This document shows, piece after piece, positions 1 to 6,807 of a stretch of 19,913 nt of DNA. Positions within the stretch are counted from its first letter, which is position 1. Every line of letters starts with the position of its first letter. Source of the DNA: an uncultured Clostridium sp. (GTDB lineage: Bacteria; Bacillota; Clostridia; UBA1212; UBA1255); contig UQSG01000038.1 of assembly GCA_900543695.1 (NCBI GenBank), positions 1-19,913 on the forward strand. Reading direction: 5' to 3'. The notes beneath the pieces were generated by a model, which worked only from the letters and a program-made list of their open reading frames with translations, did not search any database and was not told the DNA's origin. The position numbers were made by a program, and so were the translations under genes.

Positions 1-376
1 TGCAGCATAAAGAATCGAAGTGTTTATTAAATTTACACTATTTTTCTGCCAAGGGGTTCAGAAAGATGCTGCAGGTCTATTTGTTGTATACAAAAAGAGA
101 ATGTGCGGCTCCCCTCCCCCGCTTGGTAAACCGCAGTCTCTTTTTCAGTTGTTTCGGACTCATCAGCTGTAATGCGAAATCCGACAGGCTGACGTAAATA
201 AAGAATTTGAGCAAAAGCACAAACGGAAAATTTTCGTTATTTTTCCGTTATTTTCTCAAAAATGTCTGAAAAAGCCCGATAACGTTCAAAAAAGCACTCA
301 AAAAAACCTTTAAAATAAGCTTTATTTAAAGCAAAAATCCAAAAATCCAAAAAAGTTGAAAAACCTCAATTTAGTT
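1..376. other. Intergenic, no recognisable gene
   Basis: AT-rich stretch without an open frame I can assign. It contains A-rich runs and a short near-palindrome around 309-332 centred on an AAGCTT. The 16-base string at 239-254 recurs at 492-507, on the other side of the tRNA fragment and terminator, so the junction is flanked by short repeats. I see no promoter or RNA gene here. Confidence 0.5.
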
Positions 377-421
377 CTCATAACCCGAAGGTCGTAGGTT
401 CAAGTCCTTCCCCCGCAACCA
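377..421 (+). other. 3' fragment of initiator tRNA-fMet (att-like remnant)
   Basis: The 45 bases run from the CAT anticodon through the variable loop, the T arm (with TTCAAGT loop) and the acceptor 3' half to a terminal ACCA. From memory this matches bacterial initiator tRNA. The 5' half (D arm, TGCGGGG-like acceptor strand) is absent upstream, and one T-arm pair is a T-T mismatch, so this is not a functional tRNA. Tyrosine recombinases commonly cross over at the anticodon loop and leave exactly this segment at one end of an integrated element. The integrase remnant 100 bases to the right supports an attachment-site origin. Which side was element and which chromosome cannot be decided from this window. 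Confidence 0.75.
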
Positions 422-423
422 AG

Positions 424-477
424 AAGAAAAGCCTTTCGTGAAAGCAAAAAAGCGAAAGGCTTTATTTTTTTGAGTTT
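424..477. repeat. 54-bp direct repeat, copy 1 (contains a terminator)
   Basis: Identical base for base to 2871-2924. Identity ends at 423/2870 on the left and 478/2925 on the right. It starts three bases after the tRNA-fMet CCA end and contains a complete hairpin terminator. The two copies enclose the integrase remnant, the IS remnant and the DUF4143 ATPase, so they may be attachment sites or the product of recombination between terminators. Confidence 0.9.
428..471 (+). terminator. Intrinsic terminator behind the tRNA-fMet fragment
   Basis: An 11-bp perfect stem pairs 428-438 with 453-463, followed by a seven-T run at 465-471. It was presumably the native terminator of the tRNA gene whose 3' end remains just upstream. 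Confidence 0.85.
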
Positions 478-512
478 GGCTGAAAAAGTGAATTTTTCCG
501 TTATTTTAAAAA

Positions 513-692
513 TTATCTTGTAATTTCGTCGTTTTTGGAATCGCTTTTATCTCCGAGATTTGATATCGCGCCGCCTGATTTCTGAGCCGCTTTCTTTTTG
601 GCAGAGGTCATGGCATGTGCGTATATATTTAATGTTGTACTTGTTTGAACAGCGCCTACGATATCCGAGATGGTTCTAATGTCTATGATGCT
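513..692 (-). pseudogene. C-terminal remnant of a phage/ICE-type tyrosine integrase
   Basis: Read on the minus strand, the last ~55 codons carry TISDIVGAVQ followed by TSTTLNIYAHAM and a Lys/Ala-rich tail. This matches the end of tyrosine recombinases, which typically read GH-x-x-x-STTLxIYAHA; the Tyr of IYAH would be the catalytic nucleophile. The His-Arg part of the active site and everything N-terminal are missing. Similarity stops near 690, immediately before an inverted-repeat end of the IS-like remnant (698-708). The gene was therefore probably cut by that insertion and is not functional. Its position beside the tRNA-fMet fragment is the usual place for an integrase. Confidence 0.7.
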
Positions 693-697
693 ATCAT

Positions 698-1258
698 AAA
701 AGTAGACATGAATGGGGAGAAAACATCTAAACCCTCTGGAAAAGGAATTTCTAATCCGGCAGTACAAAAGCAATCCGAGGCTGAAGATGTGAGACTTTTG
801 CGAAACAAACAGCATCTCAGCTGGAGCCTTTCAAAGGTTGATCAAGCAGTATGATGAAGGTGGGCTGGAAGGACTTGTCCGAGCCGACAGCGAGATCAAA
901 GAAGTTCTGCTCGAAGGGATTGACCGAACAGAGGAAGCTTACAAGCGAGAGATACTCAAACTGCGGATAGAGAAGGAACGGCTAAAAAAAACTATGCCGT
1001 GCAGACGACGGATACCGGGGAACAGGAGCACAGAGACACCTTCTCGCAGCGCGTGTTGAGCGAGAAACCGAAGTTCATACAGAAGCGTAAAGAATACAAA
1101 AAAGGATATGGAGCCGTATCATCGCCATCCTGTGTTGCTGATCCAAACTCGGCCAGGCGCTCAACCGCCGGCCAACACAAGACTTTTCCGTGTTTGCCGG
1201 GTATATGTTTACTTTTAGAAATAGAAACCCCGAAAAAATATCTCTGGTGTCCACTTTT
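698..1258. mobile_element. Decayed insertion sequence between imperfect inverted repeats
   Basis: AAAAGTAGACA at 698-708 is the inverted match (10 of 11) of TGTCCACTTTT at 1248-1258. Between them lies a frameshifted transposase-like reading frame. A second similar end, TGTCCATTTTT at 1290-1300, lies 42 bases further right, so the true right boundary is uncertain. The ends do not begin with the TG of classical IS3 members, so the family is not settled by the termini. Confidence 0.45.
793..1060 (+). pseudogene. Transposase OrfA-like remnant (IS3-type HTH and coiled region)
   Basis: The frame beginning at 793 reads through AFQRLIKQYDEGGLEGL, resembling the second half of an IS3 OrfA helix-turn-helix. 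It continues into EEAYKREILKLRIEKERLKK, resembling the Leu/Glu-rich helix that follows in OrfA. A stop lies directly upstream (790-792), so the N-terminus is lost. At an eight-A run near 983-990 the frame shifts: with one A fewer it would continue as KKNYAVQTTDTGEQE. No OrfB follows. The family call is from memory of motif patterns and is moderate at best. Confidence 0.5.
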
Positions 1259-1331
1259 GAAAATAAAAACTTAAAAATAATATTTTTCGTGTCCATTTTT
1301 CTTGACTAGTATAAAAGTTGAGGGTTTCCAG

Positions 1332-1381
1332 AAAAAGTCGCTTGAAAAAATTTGTTTTTTCTCAAAAAGTCGCTTGAAAAA
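1332..1381. repeat. 18-bp tandem-spaced direct repeat upstream of the ATPase
   Basis: AAAAAGTCGCTTGAAAAA occurs at 1332-1349 and again at 1364-1381, 32 bases apart (about three helical turns). The second copy contains the -35 hexamer of the ATPase promoter. This geometry suits a repressor or activator binding on one DNA face, which is inference. Confidence 0.7.
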
Positions 1382-1402
1382 GTTGCTGCTTGTGCATATA
1401 CT
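1374..1402 (+). promoter_or_regulatory. Sigma-A-type promoter of the DUF4143 ATPase
   Basis: TTGAAA (1374-1379), 17-base spacer, TATACT (1397-1402). The start codon at 1433 follows after an AAGGAGG ribosome binding site at 1417-1423. Confidence 0.7.
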
Positions 1403-1432
1403 ATATAGCAGATGACAAGGAGGCGACCATCC

Positions 1433-2752
1433 ATGCTGAAAAGAAAAATCGAACAGACACTTTCAGAATGGAAGAATACTGCCAATCGCAAGCCTTTGAT
1501 TGTAAAAGGCTGCAGACAGTGCGGAAAAACATTTTCGGTTTTGGATTTTGCTCATAAGAATTATAAGAATGTCGTCTACCTGAATTTCTTTGAAAATCCG
1601 GATTATGCTTCTGTATTTGCCGGCTCTTTGGAAATCGATCATATTGTCATGATGCTTACTGCTTTGCTGGGAAGCGCTGCGGTATTTGAAGCCGGTAAAA
1701 CTGTGCTGGTGCTGGACGAGATTCAGGACTGTCCGGAGGCAAGAACAGCCTTGAAATTCTTCCGAATCGACGGGCGGTATGATGTGATCGGAACGGGCTC
1801 TCTGTTGGGTGTCAAGGGATACGGTAAAGAACCGAAATCCATCCCGGTAGGGTTTGAAACGGTAGTGGATATGTATCCTCTGGATTTCGAAGAGTTTTTA
1901 TGGGCCAACGGGATTACAGACGGTATCATTGATATGCTCAAAAAGAGCATGGACACGGAATCCCCCGTGCCGGAACCGCTCCATAATCGTATGCGCCAGC
2001 TCCTGCTGCAGTACACAGTTGTTGGGGGTATGCCGGATGCCGTGCAAACTTTTGTCGATACTAAGCAGATGGATGAGGTTTTGAAGATTCAGCGTGATAT
2101 TGTTCGTTCCTACGAGGACGATATGGTAAAGTATGCTGAACGAAAGGATAAGTCCAAAATCAAAGAGTGTTTCCAGTCAATTCCCAAACAGCTCAGCAAG
2201 GAAAACAAGAAATTCCAGTATTCGGTAGTCAAAAAAGGCTCCACCGCTTCCAAATATGCAGGCAGCCTGCAGTGGATTGAGGATGCGGGAATTATTTCCC
2301 GCTGCTACAATCTCTCCAGCACAGAGCTGCCCCTGGACGGCAACGCGGAAAAAGATTGCTTTAAAGTCTATATGCGTGACTGCGGTCTGTTTGTCAGCAT
2401 GCTGGAAGATGGCACTCAGTATGACATCCTGCAGGGCAATCTCCGTGGATACAAAGGTGCTATCTTTGAAAATCTGATTGCAGACATCTTTGCGAAAATG
2501 GGCAGAAAACTCTATTACTTTCATAAGGACAGCGGCCTGGAGGTGGATTTTGTAATCCGCTATCATGGCGAGTGTGTGCTGGTAGAAGTCAAGGCCAATA
2601 CCGGCAATACCAAAAGCACAAAAACCATCCTGCGGCATCCGGAAAAATATCATGTGCAGCAGGCTATTAAACTGGGCAACTATAATGTAGGTCGAAACGA
2701 ACAAATTCTGACTCTGCCGCTTTATATGGCGTTCCTGCTGAGAAGTCTTTGA
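1433..2752 (+). CDS. AAA_14 / DUF4143 family ATPase
   Basis: 439-residue cytoplasmic ATPase of the widespread archaeal/bacterial AAA_14 plus DUF4143 family, whose cellular role is not established. The Walker A motif GCRQCGKT is at residues 26-33, Walker B VLVLDEIQD at 91-99, and a sensor-like VIGTGSLLG at 118-126. The C-terminal part carries EVDF (370-373) and EVK (385-387), the spacing of a PD-(D/E)xK nuclease-like fold known in this family. The start at 1433 is chosen because AAGGAGG lies 9 bases upstream; the in-frame ATG at 1412 lies before that site. It is full length and apparently intact, although it sits among remnants and between the 54-bp repeats, so it may be cargo of a lost element. 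Confidence 0.9.
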   Translation: MLKRKIEQTLSEWKNTANRKPLIVKGCRQCGKTFSVLDFAHKNYKNVVYLNFFENPDYASVFAGSLEIDHIVMMLTALLGSAAVFEAGKTVLVLDEIQDCPEARTALKFFRIDGRYDVIGTGSLLGVKGYGKEPKSIPVGFETVVDMYPLDFEEFLWANGITDGIIDMLKKSMDTESPVPEPLHNRMRQLLLQYTVVGGMPDAVQTFVDTKQMDEVLKIQRDIVRSYEDDMVKYAERKDKSKIKECFQSIPKQLSKENKKFQYSVVKKGSTASKYAGSLQWIEDAGIISRCYNLSSTELPLDGNAEKDCFKVYMRDCGLFVSMLEDGTQYDILQGNLRGYKGAIFENLIADIFAKMGRKLYYFHKDSGLEVDFVIRYHGECVLVEVKANTGNTKSTKTILRHPEKYHVQQAIKLGNYNVGRNEQILTLPLYMAFLLRSL

Positions 2753-2870
2753 ATGGAACCGCCGTCCTTTCTGTCTCCATTGTCCCATAGGCATCCATTG
2801 ACAGCCGCAAAAAATGCATCATCCCTTTCAAGCACGGTGCATTGTATCCGCAAGCGGCAGATTTGCAAAA

Positions 2871-2924
2871 AAGAAAAGCCTTTCGTGAAAGCAAAAAAGC
2901 GAAAGGCTTTATTTTTTTGAGTTT
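2871..2924. repeat. 54-bp direct repeat, copy 2 (bidirectional terminator)
   Basis: Identical to 424-477. The tRNA sequence that precedes copy 1 is absent here. The hairpin has seven Ts on the right and an A-rich left flank (T-rich on the minus strand). It can therefore terminate both the ATPase from the left and the converging predicted ATPase from the right. Confidence 0.9.
2875..2918. terminator. Shared terminator of convergent genes
   Basis: An 11-bp perfect stem (2875-2885 with 2900-2910) is followed by T7 at 2912-2918. It lies about 120 bases after the DUF4143 ATPase stop and about 40 bases after the stop of the minus-strand predicted ATPase. Confidence 0.8.
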
Positions 2925-2957
2925 TTATTGAACTGCTAAACTCCAAACCTCATCTCA

Positions 2958-3702
2958 TTAATCAGTAGAGAAATCGGAATCAAATAATCTCTCAATAAAT
3001 ATATTCGGATTGTCAAGAAAATTTTTTGTCAGTTTATACTGTTCAGTTTCAGCATATTCTATTCTTTCAATTCCAGAGTCCAAATTATAAATCTGCGCGT
3101 CAGGATATGCAAGTAATATTGGAGAATGCGTTGCAATTATAAACTGAGAATTATTTTTCACCAAATTATTTATTTCAATAAGCAATGTTAATTGACGCAT
3201 GGGTGATAATGCAGCTTCCGGCTCATCAAGAATATAAAAACCATTTCCACGAAATCGATTTTGAACCAATGATAGAAAACTCTCACCGTGTGATTGATTA
3301 TGTAATGATTTTCCTCCATAATTATCTATATTTATTCGAAGATCATCAATGTTCGTTGCTGCATTATAAAACGATTCAGCCCTCAAAAAAAAAACCATCA
3401 CTCTCGTAAGCAATTCTACTAAGCTGAAGTTCATCATGCAACATCGAAGTGGTATTTTTTGTGCTAAAATTAAAATTTTTAGATCCACCTTCTGCGTTAT
3501 ATCCCATTGCAACAGCAATAGCTTCTATCAAGGTTGATTTGCCGCTGCCGTTCTCTCCTACAAAAAAAGTAACGGGCGTATTAAAAGAAATCGCCTTTCC
3601 TGAATTTAATTCCCTATAAAAGGGTAAGCGGCACCAATAGTTTTCGCTAGGATTTTTGTTAATCAATCTTATATCCCGCAGATATATCTTATTTGCCGTC
3701 AT
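2958..3702 (-). pseudogene. COG3910-like predicted ATPase, split by a homopolymer frameshift
   Basis: Two overlapping minus-strand frames make one ABC-type cytoplasmic ATPase of about 250 residues. The N-terminal frame has Walker A GENGSGKS (residues 49-56 from the start at 3702). The C-terminal frame has Walker B FYILDEPEAALS and the switch histidine ATHSP. The break falls at a run of ten Ts (3385-3394 on the plus strand as A10). With nine the protein reads SDGFFLRAES, as expected in this family; with ten it ends at FFFEG-stop (3376). ATG at 3702 is preferred over 3708 because AAAGAGG lies 7 bases before it. Options are a true pseudogene, phase variation, transcriptional slippage restoring frame, or an assembly error. 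Confidence 0.8.
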
Positions 3703-3792
3703 TTTCATACCTCTTTGCTTGATTCATAAACATAGTGTAATACATTCCATGCCTTTTCATTAATTCATCGTGAGTTCCGCTCTCAACTATCC
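3689..3792 (-). pseudogene. C-terminal fragment of an ABC transporter ATP-binding protein
   Basis: The minus strand encodes RIVESGTHDELMKRHGMYY and ends NQAKRYENDGK-stop at 3689-3691. This is the conserved end of ABC exporter ATPases (the VESGTHDEL segment after the H-loop). Only about the last 34 codons are present and the frame begins inside the end of the GH3 gene, so the rest of the transporter was deleted. The stop overlaps the start of the predicted ATPase, suggesting these two were once consecutive genes. Confidence 0.75.
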
Positions 3793-5274
3793 TTATATTA
3801 TCCCAAGTGAAATTTTTAATTCCAATATGCGTAAAACAGATTCATCAATTCGTTCCTCTGTAATTTCTCCATGCTTGACTGCTTCAAGCACGGCTGGAAT
3901 TTGCACCTCGAAGTCTGTGCAGCATAGCAGATCATTTCCTGCCTTCACAGCCTGAACGGCAATTTCTGTGTCCTCCGCGAAATCGCGTGCGCCGTCCATA
4001 GCTAAATCATCCGTAATAATAACTCCGGTGAATCCTAACTCTTCCCGCAGGATTTTATGCACCTGCGGGGACAGCGAAGCAGGAGTTTGTCCATCCATGC
4101 AGGAAACTATATTATGAGAAACTAACACTATATTGGCTCCAGAATCAATTCCTGCCTGAAATGGCAGAAAATCTGAATTCAAAAATGTTTCATAAGAACG
4201 ATGATCATAAGCAATCCCGGTATGTGTATCCGCATTATTTCCGTAACCTGGGAAATGCTTTAGGACGCTCCCCATGCCTTCTTGAGCCATGGTTTGCACA
4301 ACCAGCTGTACATAAGCGGCAGTTTGCTGCGCATCCTGTCCAAAGCTTCGGTCATAAATAAAATCTTCTGGATTTTGTGAAACATCACAGACTGGGGCAA
4401 AGTTTAAATTAATTCCCAAGCTATGCAATAATTCACATTTTTCCCGGGTGTCACTTTGAATCAAATCGAACCCGCCTGCAGCATAGAGGTCTTGAGGGGA
4501 CCAGAAGGGCGCGGCCCGTAAATTGGGGTTTGTGCTGACACGGTTGACGGTGCCGCCTTCTTCATCCACTCCGATAAACAGGGGGATTTTTGCCGCGCTT
4601 TGGTAGCTTTGAATATTCTGGATAACTTCATCTCTGGTTTTTCCAGAAAAGTCCCGTCCAAAAAGAATATAACCTCCAAGATGATATTCCTCTGCCTTCT
4701 GGGCGCCATTTATTTCAGGGCAGCGCGCAATAAACATCTGTCCTACTTTTTCATCCAATGTCATTGCATTTAAAATTTCTTGCGCTTTCTGTACCGCCGC
4801 AGCAGGCGGCGGGGTTGGCTCTATGTTTTCTGATGTTTCACCAGTTGTTTCCGAATTTTCTATATTCGAATCGGCATCCGTCACTGTAATGGAAAGTAAT
4901 TCTACCTCTTGTACAGATACATTCGAGTCCAATTTCCCATAATATGAAACTGTCACTGGATTCCCTGTCATTATTCCAGTCTTACCAGCTGAAATATTTA
5001 CACCGTCCGTTTCAAAATAATACTCACGATTGTCCTCACCTAGAACAGTCAGAGTATTCCTTGTCGCATCTTTTACAGTCCCTCGAAGTTCCTGCGCAGG
5101 CTCGGTTAAACCTGGATTTTCAATCGTTTTCATTGGCGTCCCGGCGGAGCTTTCCGGCAAAATATTTTCTGCTTCATGGAAACTGAATATCACAGCGCCT
5201 GCACATACAAGAAGCAAGAGTGTCATACATAAAATAAATATTTTATTCTTTTTTCTTTGCTTTACCCTGCTCAT
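3793..5274 (-). CDS. Membrane-anchored GH3 beta-N-acetylhexosaminidase (NagZ-like)
   Basis: 493 residues. An N-terminal hydrophobic segment (about 12-31) after a basic stretch gives a membrane anchor or uncleaved signal. It is followed by a small beta-rich domain (about 60-132), a Thr/Pro/Glu linker and a glycoside hydrolase family 3 domain from about 165. Catalytic features of NagZ-type enzymes are visible: KHFPGYG at 339-345, the D-T-H histidine at 351 that acts as acid/base in this subgroup, and TDDLAMDG at 421-428 with the probable nucleophile D422. It likely trims N-acetylglucosamine from muropeptides or glycans outside the cell. The start at 5274 has CAGGAG 6 bases upstream; earlier in-frame codons have no such site. 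The domain reaches its normal end, and the ABC remnant begins at once behind it. Confidence 0.88.
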   Translation of the reverse strand: MSRVKQRKKNKIFILCMTLLLLVCAGAVIFSFHEAENILPESSAGTPMKTIENPGLTEPAQELRGTVKDATRNTLTVLGEDNREYYFETDGVNISAGKTGIMTGNPVTVSYYGKLDSNVSVQEVELLSITVTDADSNIENSETTGETSENIEPTPPPAAAVQKAQEILNAMTLDEKVGQMFIARCPEINGAQKAEEYHLGGYILFGRDFSGKTRDEVIQNIQSYQSAAKIPLFIGVDEEGGTVNRVSTNPNLRAAPFWSPQDLYAAGGFDLIQSDTREKCELLHSLGINLNFAPVCDVSQNPEDFIYDRSFGQDAQQTAAYVQLVVQTMAQEGMGSVLKHFPGYGNNADTHTGIAYDHRSYETFLNSDFLPFQAGIDSGANIVLVSHNIVSCMDGQTPASLSPQVHKILREELGFTGVIITDDLAMDGARDFAEDTEIAVQAVKAGNDLLCCTDFEVQIPAVLEAVKHGEITEERIDESVLRILELKISLGII

Positions 5275-5370
5275 ATAATTCTCCTGATTGTTTACGAATG
5301 AATTGCGCTCTGCTGTCCCCCCGAGTCCGGGAAAACGCAATTTTGAACAGGAGGAAGAAAGCGGCTCTTT

Positions 5371-6111
5371 TCAGCTTCTGTTTTCCAGAATTGCGATATA
5401 TTTTTCCAGCTCTTCCTCTTCATAGTCGGCAATCAGGCCGGCAAGCGCCTCCGGCGTGCCCGTTTCCGCATAACGGTCAAAGCAGTCATAGTAGCGCCGT
5501 CGATCTGTGAATTTAATGTCGACTGGAAGCAGTCCGGCGCGGATCAGCTCCAGATTTAAAAGCAGTCTGCCCGTCCTGCCGTTTCCGTCGATAAACGGAT
5601 GGATCGCCTCAAAGCGAAGGTGAAACTCCGCTGCCGCTTCGACGATATGTTTTTCCTTTTTAAAAGCTTCATAATCCTGAAGCAGCCGTTCCATCTGCGC
5701 AGGAACCAGATAGGGCGGAGGCGGCGCGTGCAGAGCGCCGGATATTTTAACGGGGACGCTGCGGTAAACGCCTTTATGCTCGGCGTCTGCAATCAATACC
5801 AGAGAATGGATTTCCCGGATCGTCCGTTCCGTAAGAGCGCCGTCCGCCTCGGAAAGACGCAGGACGTATTCGAACGCGTCCCTATGCCCAATGGCCTCCA
5901 GATGTTCTCCAATCGGCTTTTCCGCAATTGTCAGTCCTTCCTCGAGAATCAGCGCCGTTTCGCGCAGCGTCAAAGTATTGCCCTCGATCGCATTCGAGTT
6001 ATACGTATTTTCAATCATAAATTCCCGGCGAAGACGGGCCAGCTCCGTCCTGCTGAGGGGGCGCAGGGCGCCAAGACGCGCCGCCAGCAGATCCAGCCTT
6101 GCAAAATCCAT
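5371..6111 (-). CDS. Fic family protein (probable AMP-transferase)
   Basis: 246 residues. The Fic core HPFIDGNGRTGR is at 171-182 with all residues required for AMP transfer to target hydroxyls. An N-terminal SNAIEGN (39-45) matches the inhibitory helix S-x-x-x-E-G of class II Fic proteins, which blocks ATP binding in cis. It is therefore probably self-inhibited rather than dependent on a separate antitoxin. It starts 12 bases after the small HTH gene with GAGGGGG as ribosome binding site, so the two form an operon. Targets cannot be read from sequence. Confidence 0.9.
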   Translation of the reverse strand: MDFARLDLLAARLGALRPLSRTELARLRREFMIENTYNSNAIEGNTLTLRETALILEEGLTIAEKPIGEHLEAIGHRDAFEYVLRLSEADGALTERTIREIHSLVLIADAEHKGVYRSVPVKISGALHAPPPPYLVPAQMERLLQDYEAFKKEKHIVEAAAEFHLRFEAIHPFIDGNGRTGRLLLNLELIRAGLLPVDIKFTDRRRYYDCFDRYAETGTPEALAGLIADYEEEELEKYIAILENRS

Positions 6112-6123
6112 TTCTGCACCCCC

Positions 6124-6366
6124 TCAAACCTGTCGATCCGTCTTTATATCTGCTTCATCCAGGACAATCTTCTGTTCCTCGTCGATGACAAAAGCCAGAT
6201 TGCAGTCTAAAAACGCCGCAATCCGAATCAGATCCGATGCGGAAAAACTGTCTCTGTAAAATTTATTGCTCAGCGCCTGCGTGCTGATTCCCAGGTATCT
6301 GGCAAGATCCCCATTTTCTTTCCCTCTGAGCTTCAGCAGCGCTTTAACCTTACTGGAAATAGCCAT
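6124..6366 (-). CDS. Small XRE-type helix-turn-helix protein, partner of Fic
   Basis: 80 residues, cytoplasmic DNA-binding protein. The segment GDLARYLGISTQALSNKF (about 19-36) is a typical XRE helix-turn-helix with recognition helix STQALSNK; the C-terminus is acidic. AAGGAAGG precedes the ATG. It is the first gene of the HTH-Fic pair and sits behind a strong AT-rich promoter, so autoregulation of the pair is likely (inference). Confidence 0.82.
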   Translation of the reverse strand: MAISSKVKALLKLRGKENGDLARYLGISTQALSNKFYRDSFSASDLIRIAAFLDCNLAFVIDEEQKIVLDEADIKTDRQV

Positions 6367-6393
6367 ACGATTTCCTTCCTTTCACAATCTTTA

Positions 6394-6422
6394 TATATAT
6401 CGTTTTTGATGAAATAAGTCAA
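6394..6422 (-). promoter_or_regulatory. Promoter of the HTH-Fic operon
   Basis: On the minus strand: TTGACT (6422-6417), 17-base spacer, TATATA (6399-6394), upstream of the HTH start at 6366. The surrounding 6390-6510 is rich in TATATA and AATCG-type repeats that could serve as an operator; no clean dyad stands out. Confidence 0.72.
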
Positions 6423-6758
6423 TAAACAAATGATAAAAATAATCAAAAAAGCAATTTACTGCATAATCTCAATCGTATATATTATAATCAGAATCGAGAA
6501 ATATATAATCCTAACAGAAAAAAATTAATGATTTCGTCAAAAAAGCCGTGCATCTCAAATCCTGACTCTGTGCAATGGGAGTACTTTCTTTTTCAGATTC
6601 GACCTCAGAAGACTTGCGCAGCCCTCAACCGCAAAACGCCGGACAGCCGGAGGGATAAGGCGTCCCACATGCCAATGTCATCGGCCTGGCCAGAAAGACT
6701 TCGACATCCGAGAATTTTTCCTCCGGCTCGAATGGGATTTGCAAGAGCGGGGCTCCTG

Positions 6759-6791
6759 AAAAAAAATGCTCCGCAAGAAAGCTTGCGGAGC
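6759..6791 (-). terminator. Terminator of the C39-like peptidase gene
   Basis: A perfect 10-bp G/C-rich stem (6768-6777 with 6782-6791, four-base loop) is followed on the minus strand by eight Ts (6766-6759). It lies 17 bases after the stop at 6808. Confidence 0.88.
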
Positions 6792-6807
6792 CGGTTTGAG
6801 CGGCGCT

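Noticed and set aside
377..421. Functional tRNA gene
   Set aside because: Only the anticodon-loop-to-CCA part exists; no matching D arm or acceptor 5' strand upstream, and the T stem has a mismatch.
6530..6758. Possible minus-strand gene fragment around 6620-6750
   Set aside because: A short open frame of normal-looking codons ends near 6620, but it has no start, no ribosome binding site and no motif I recognise.
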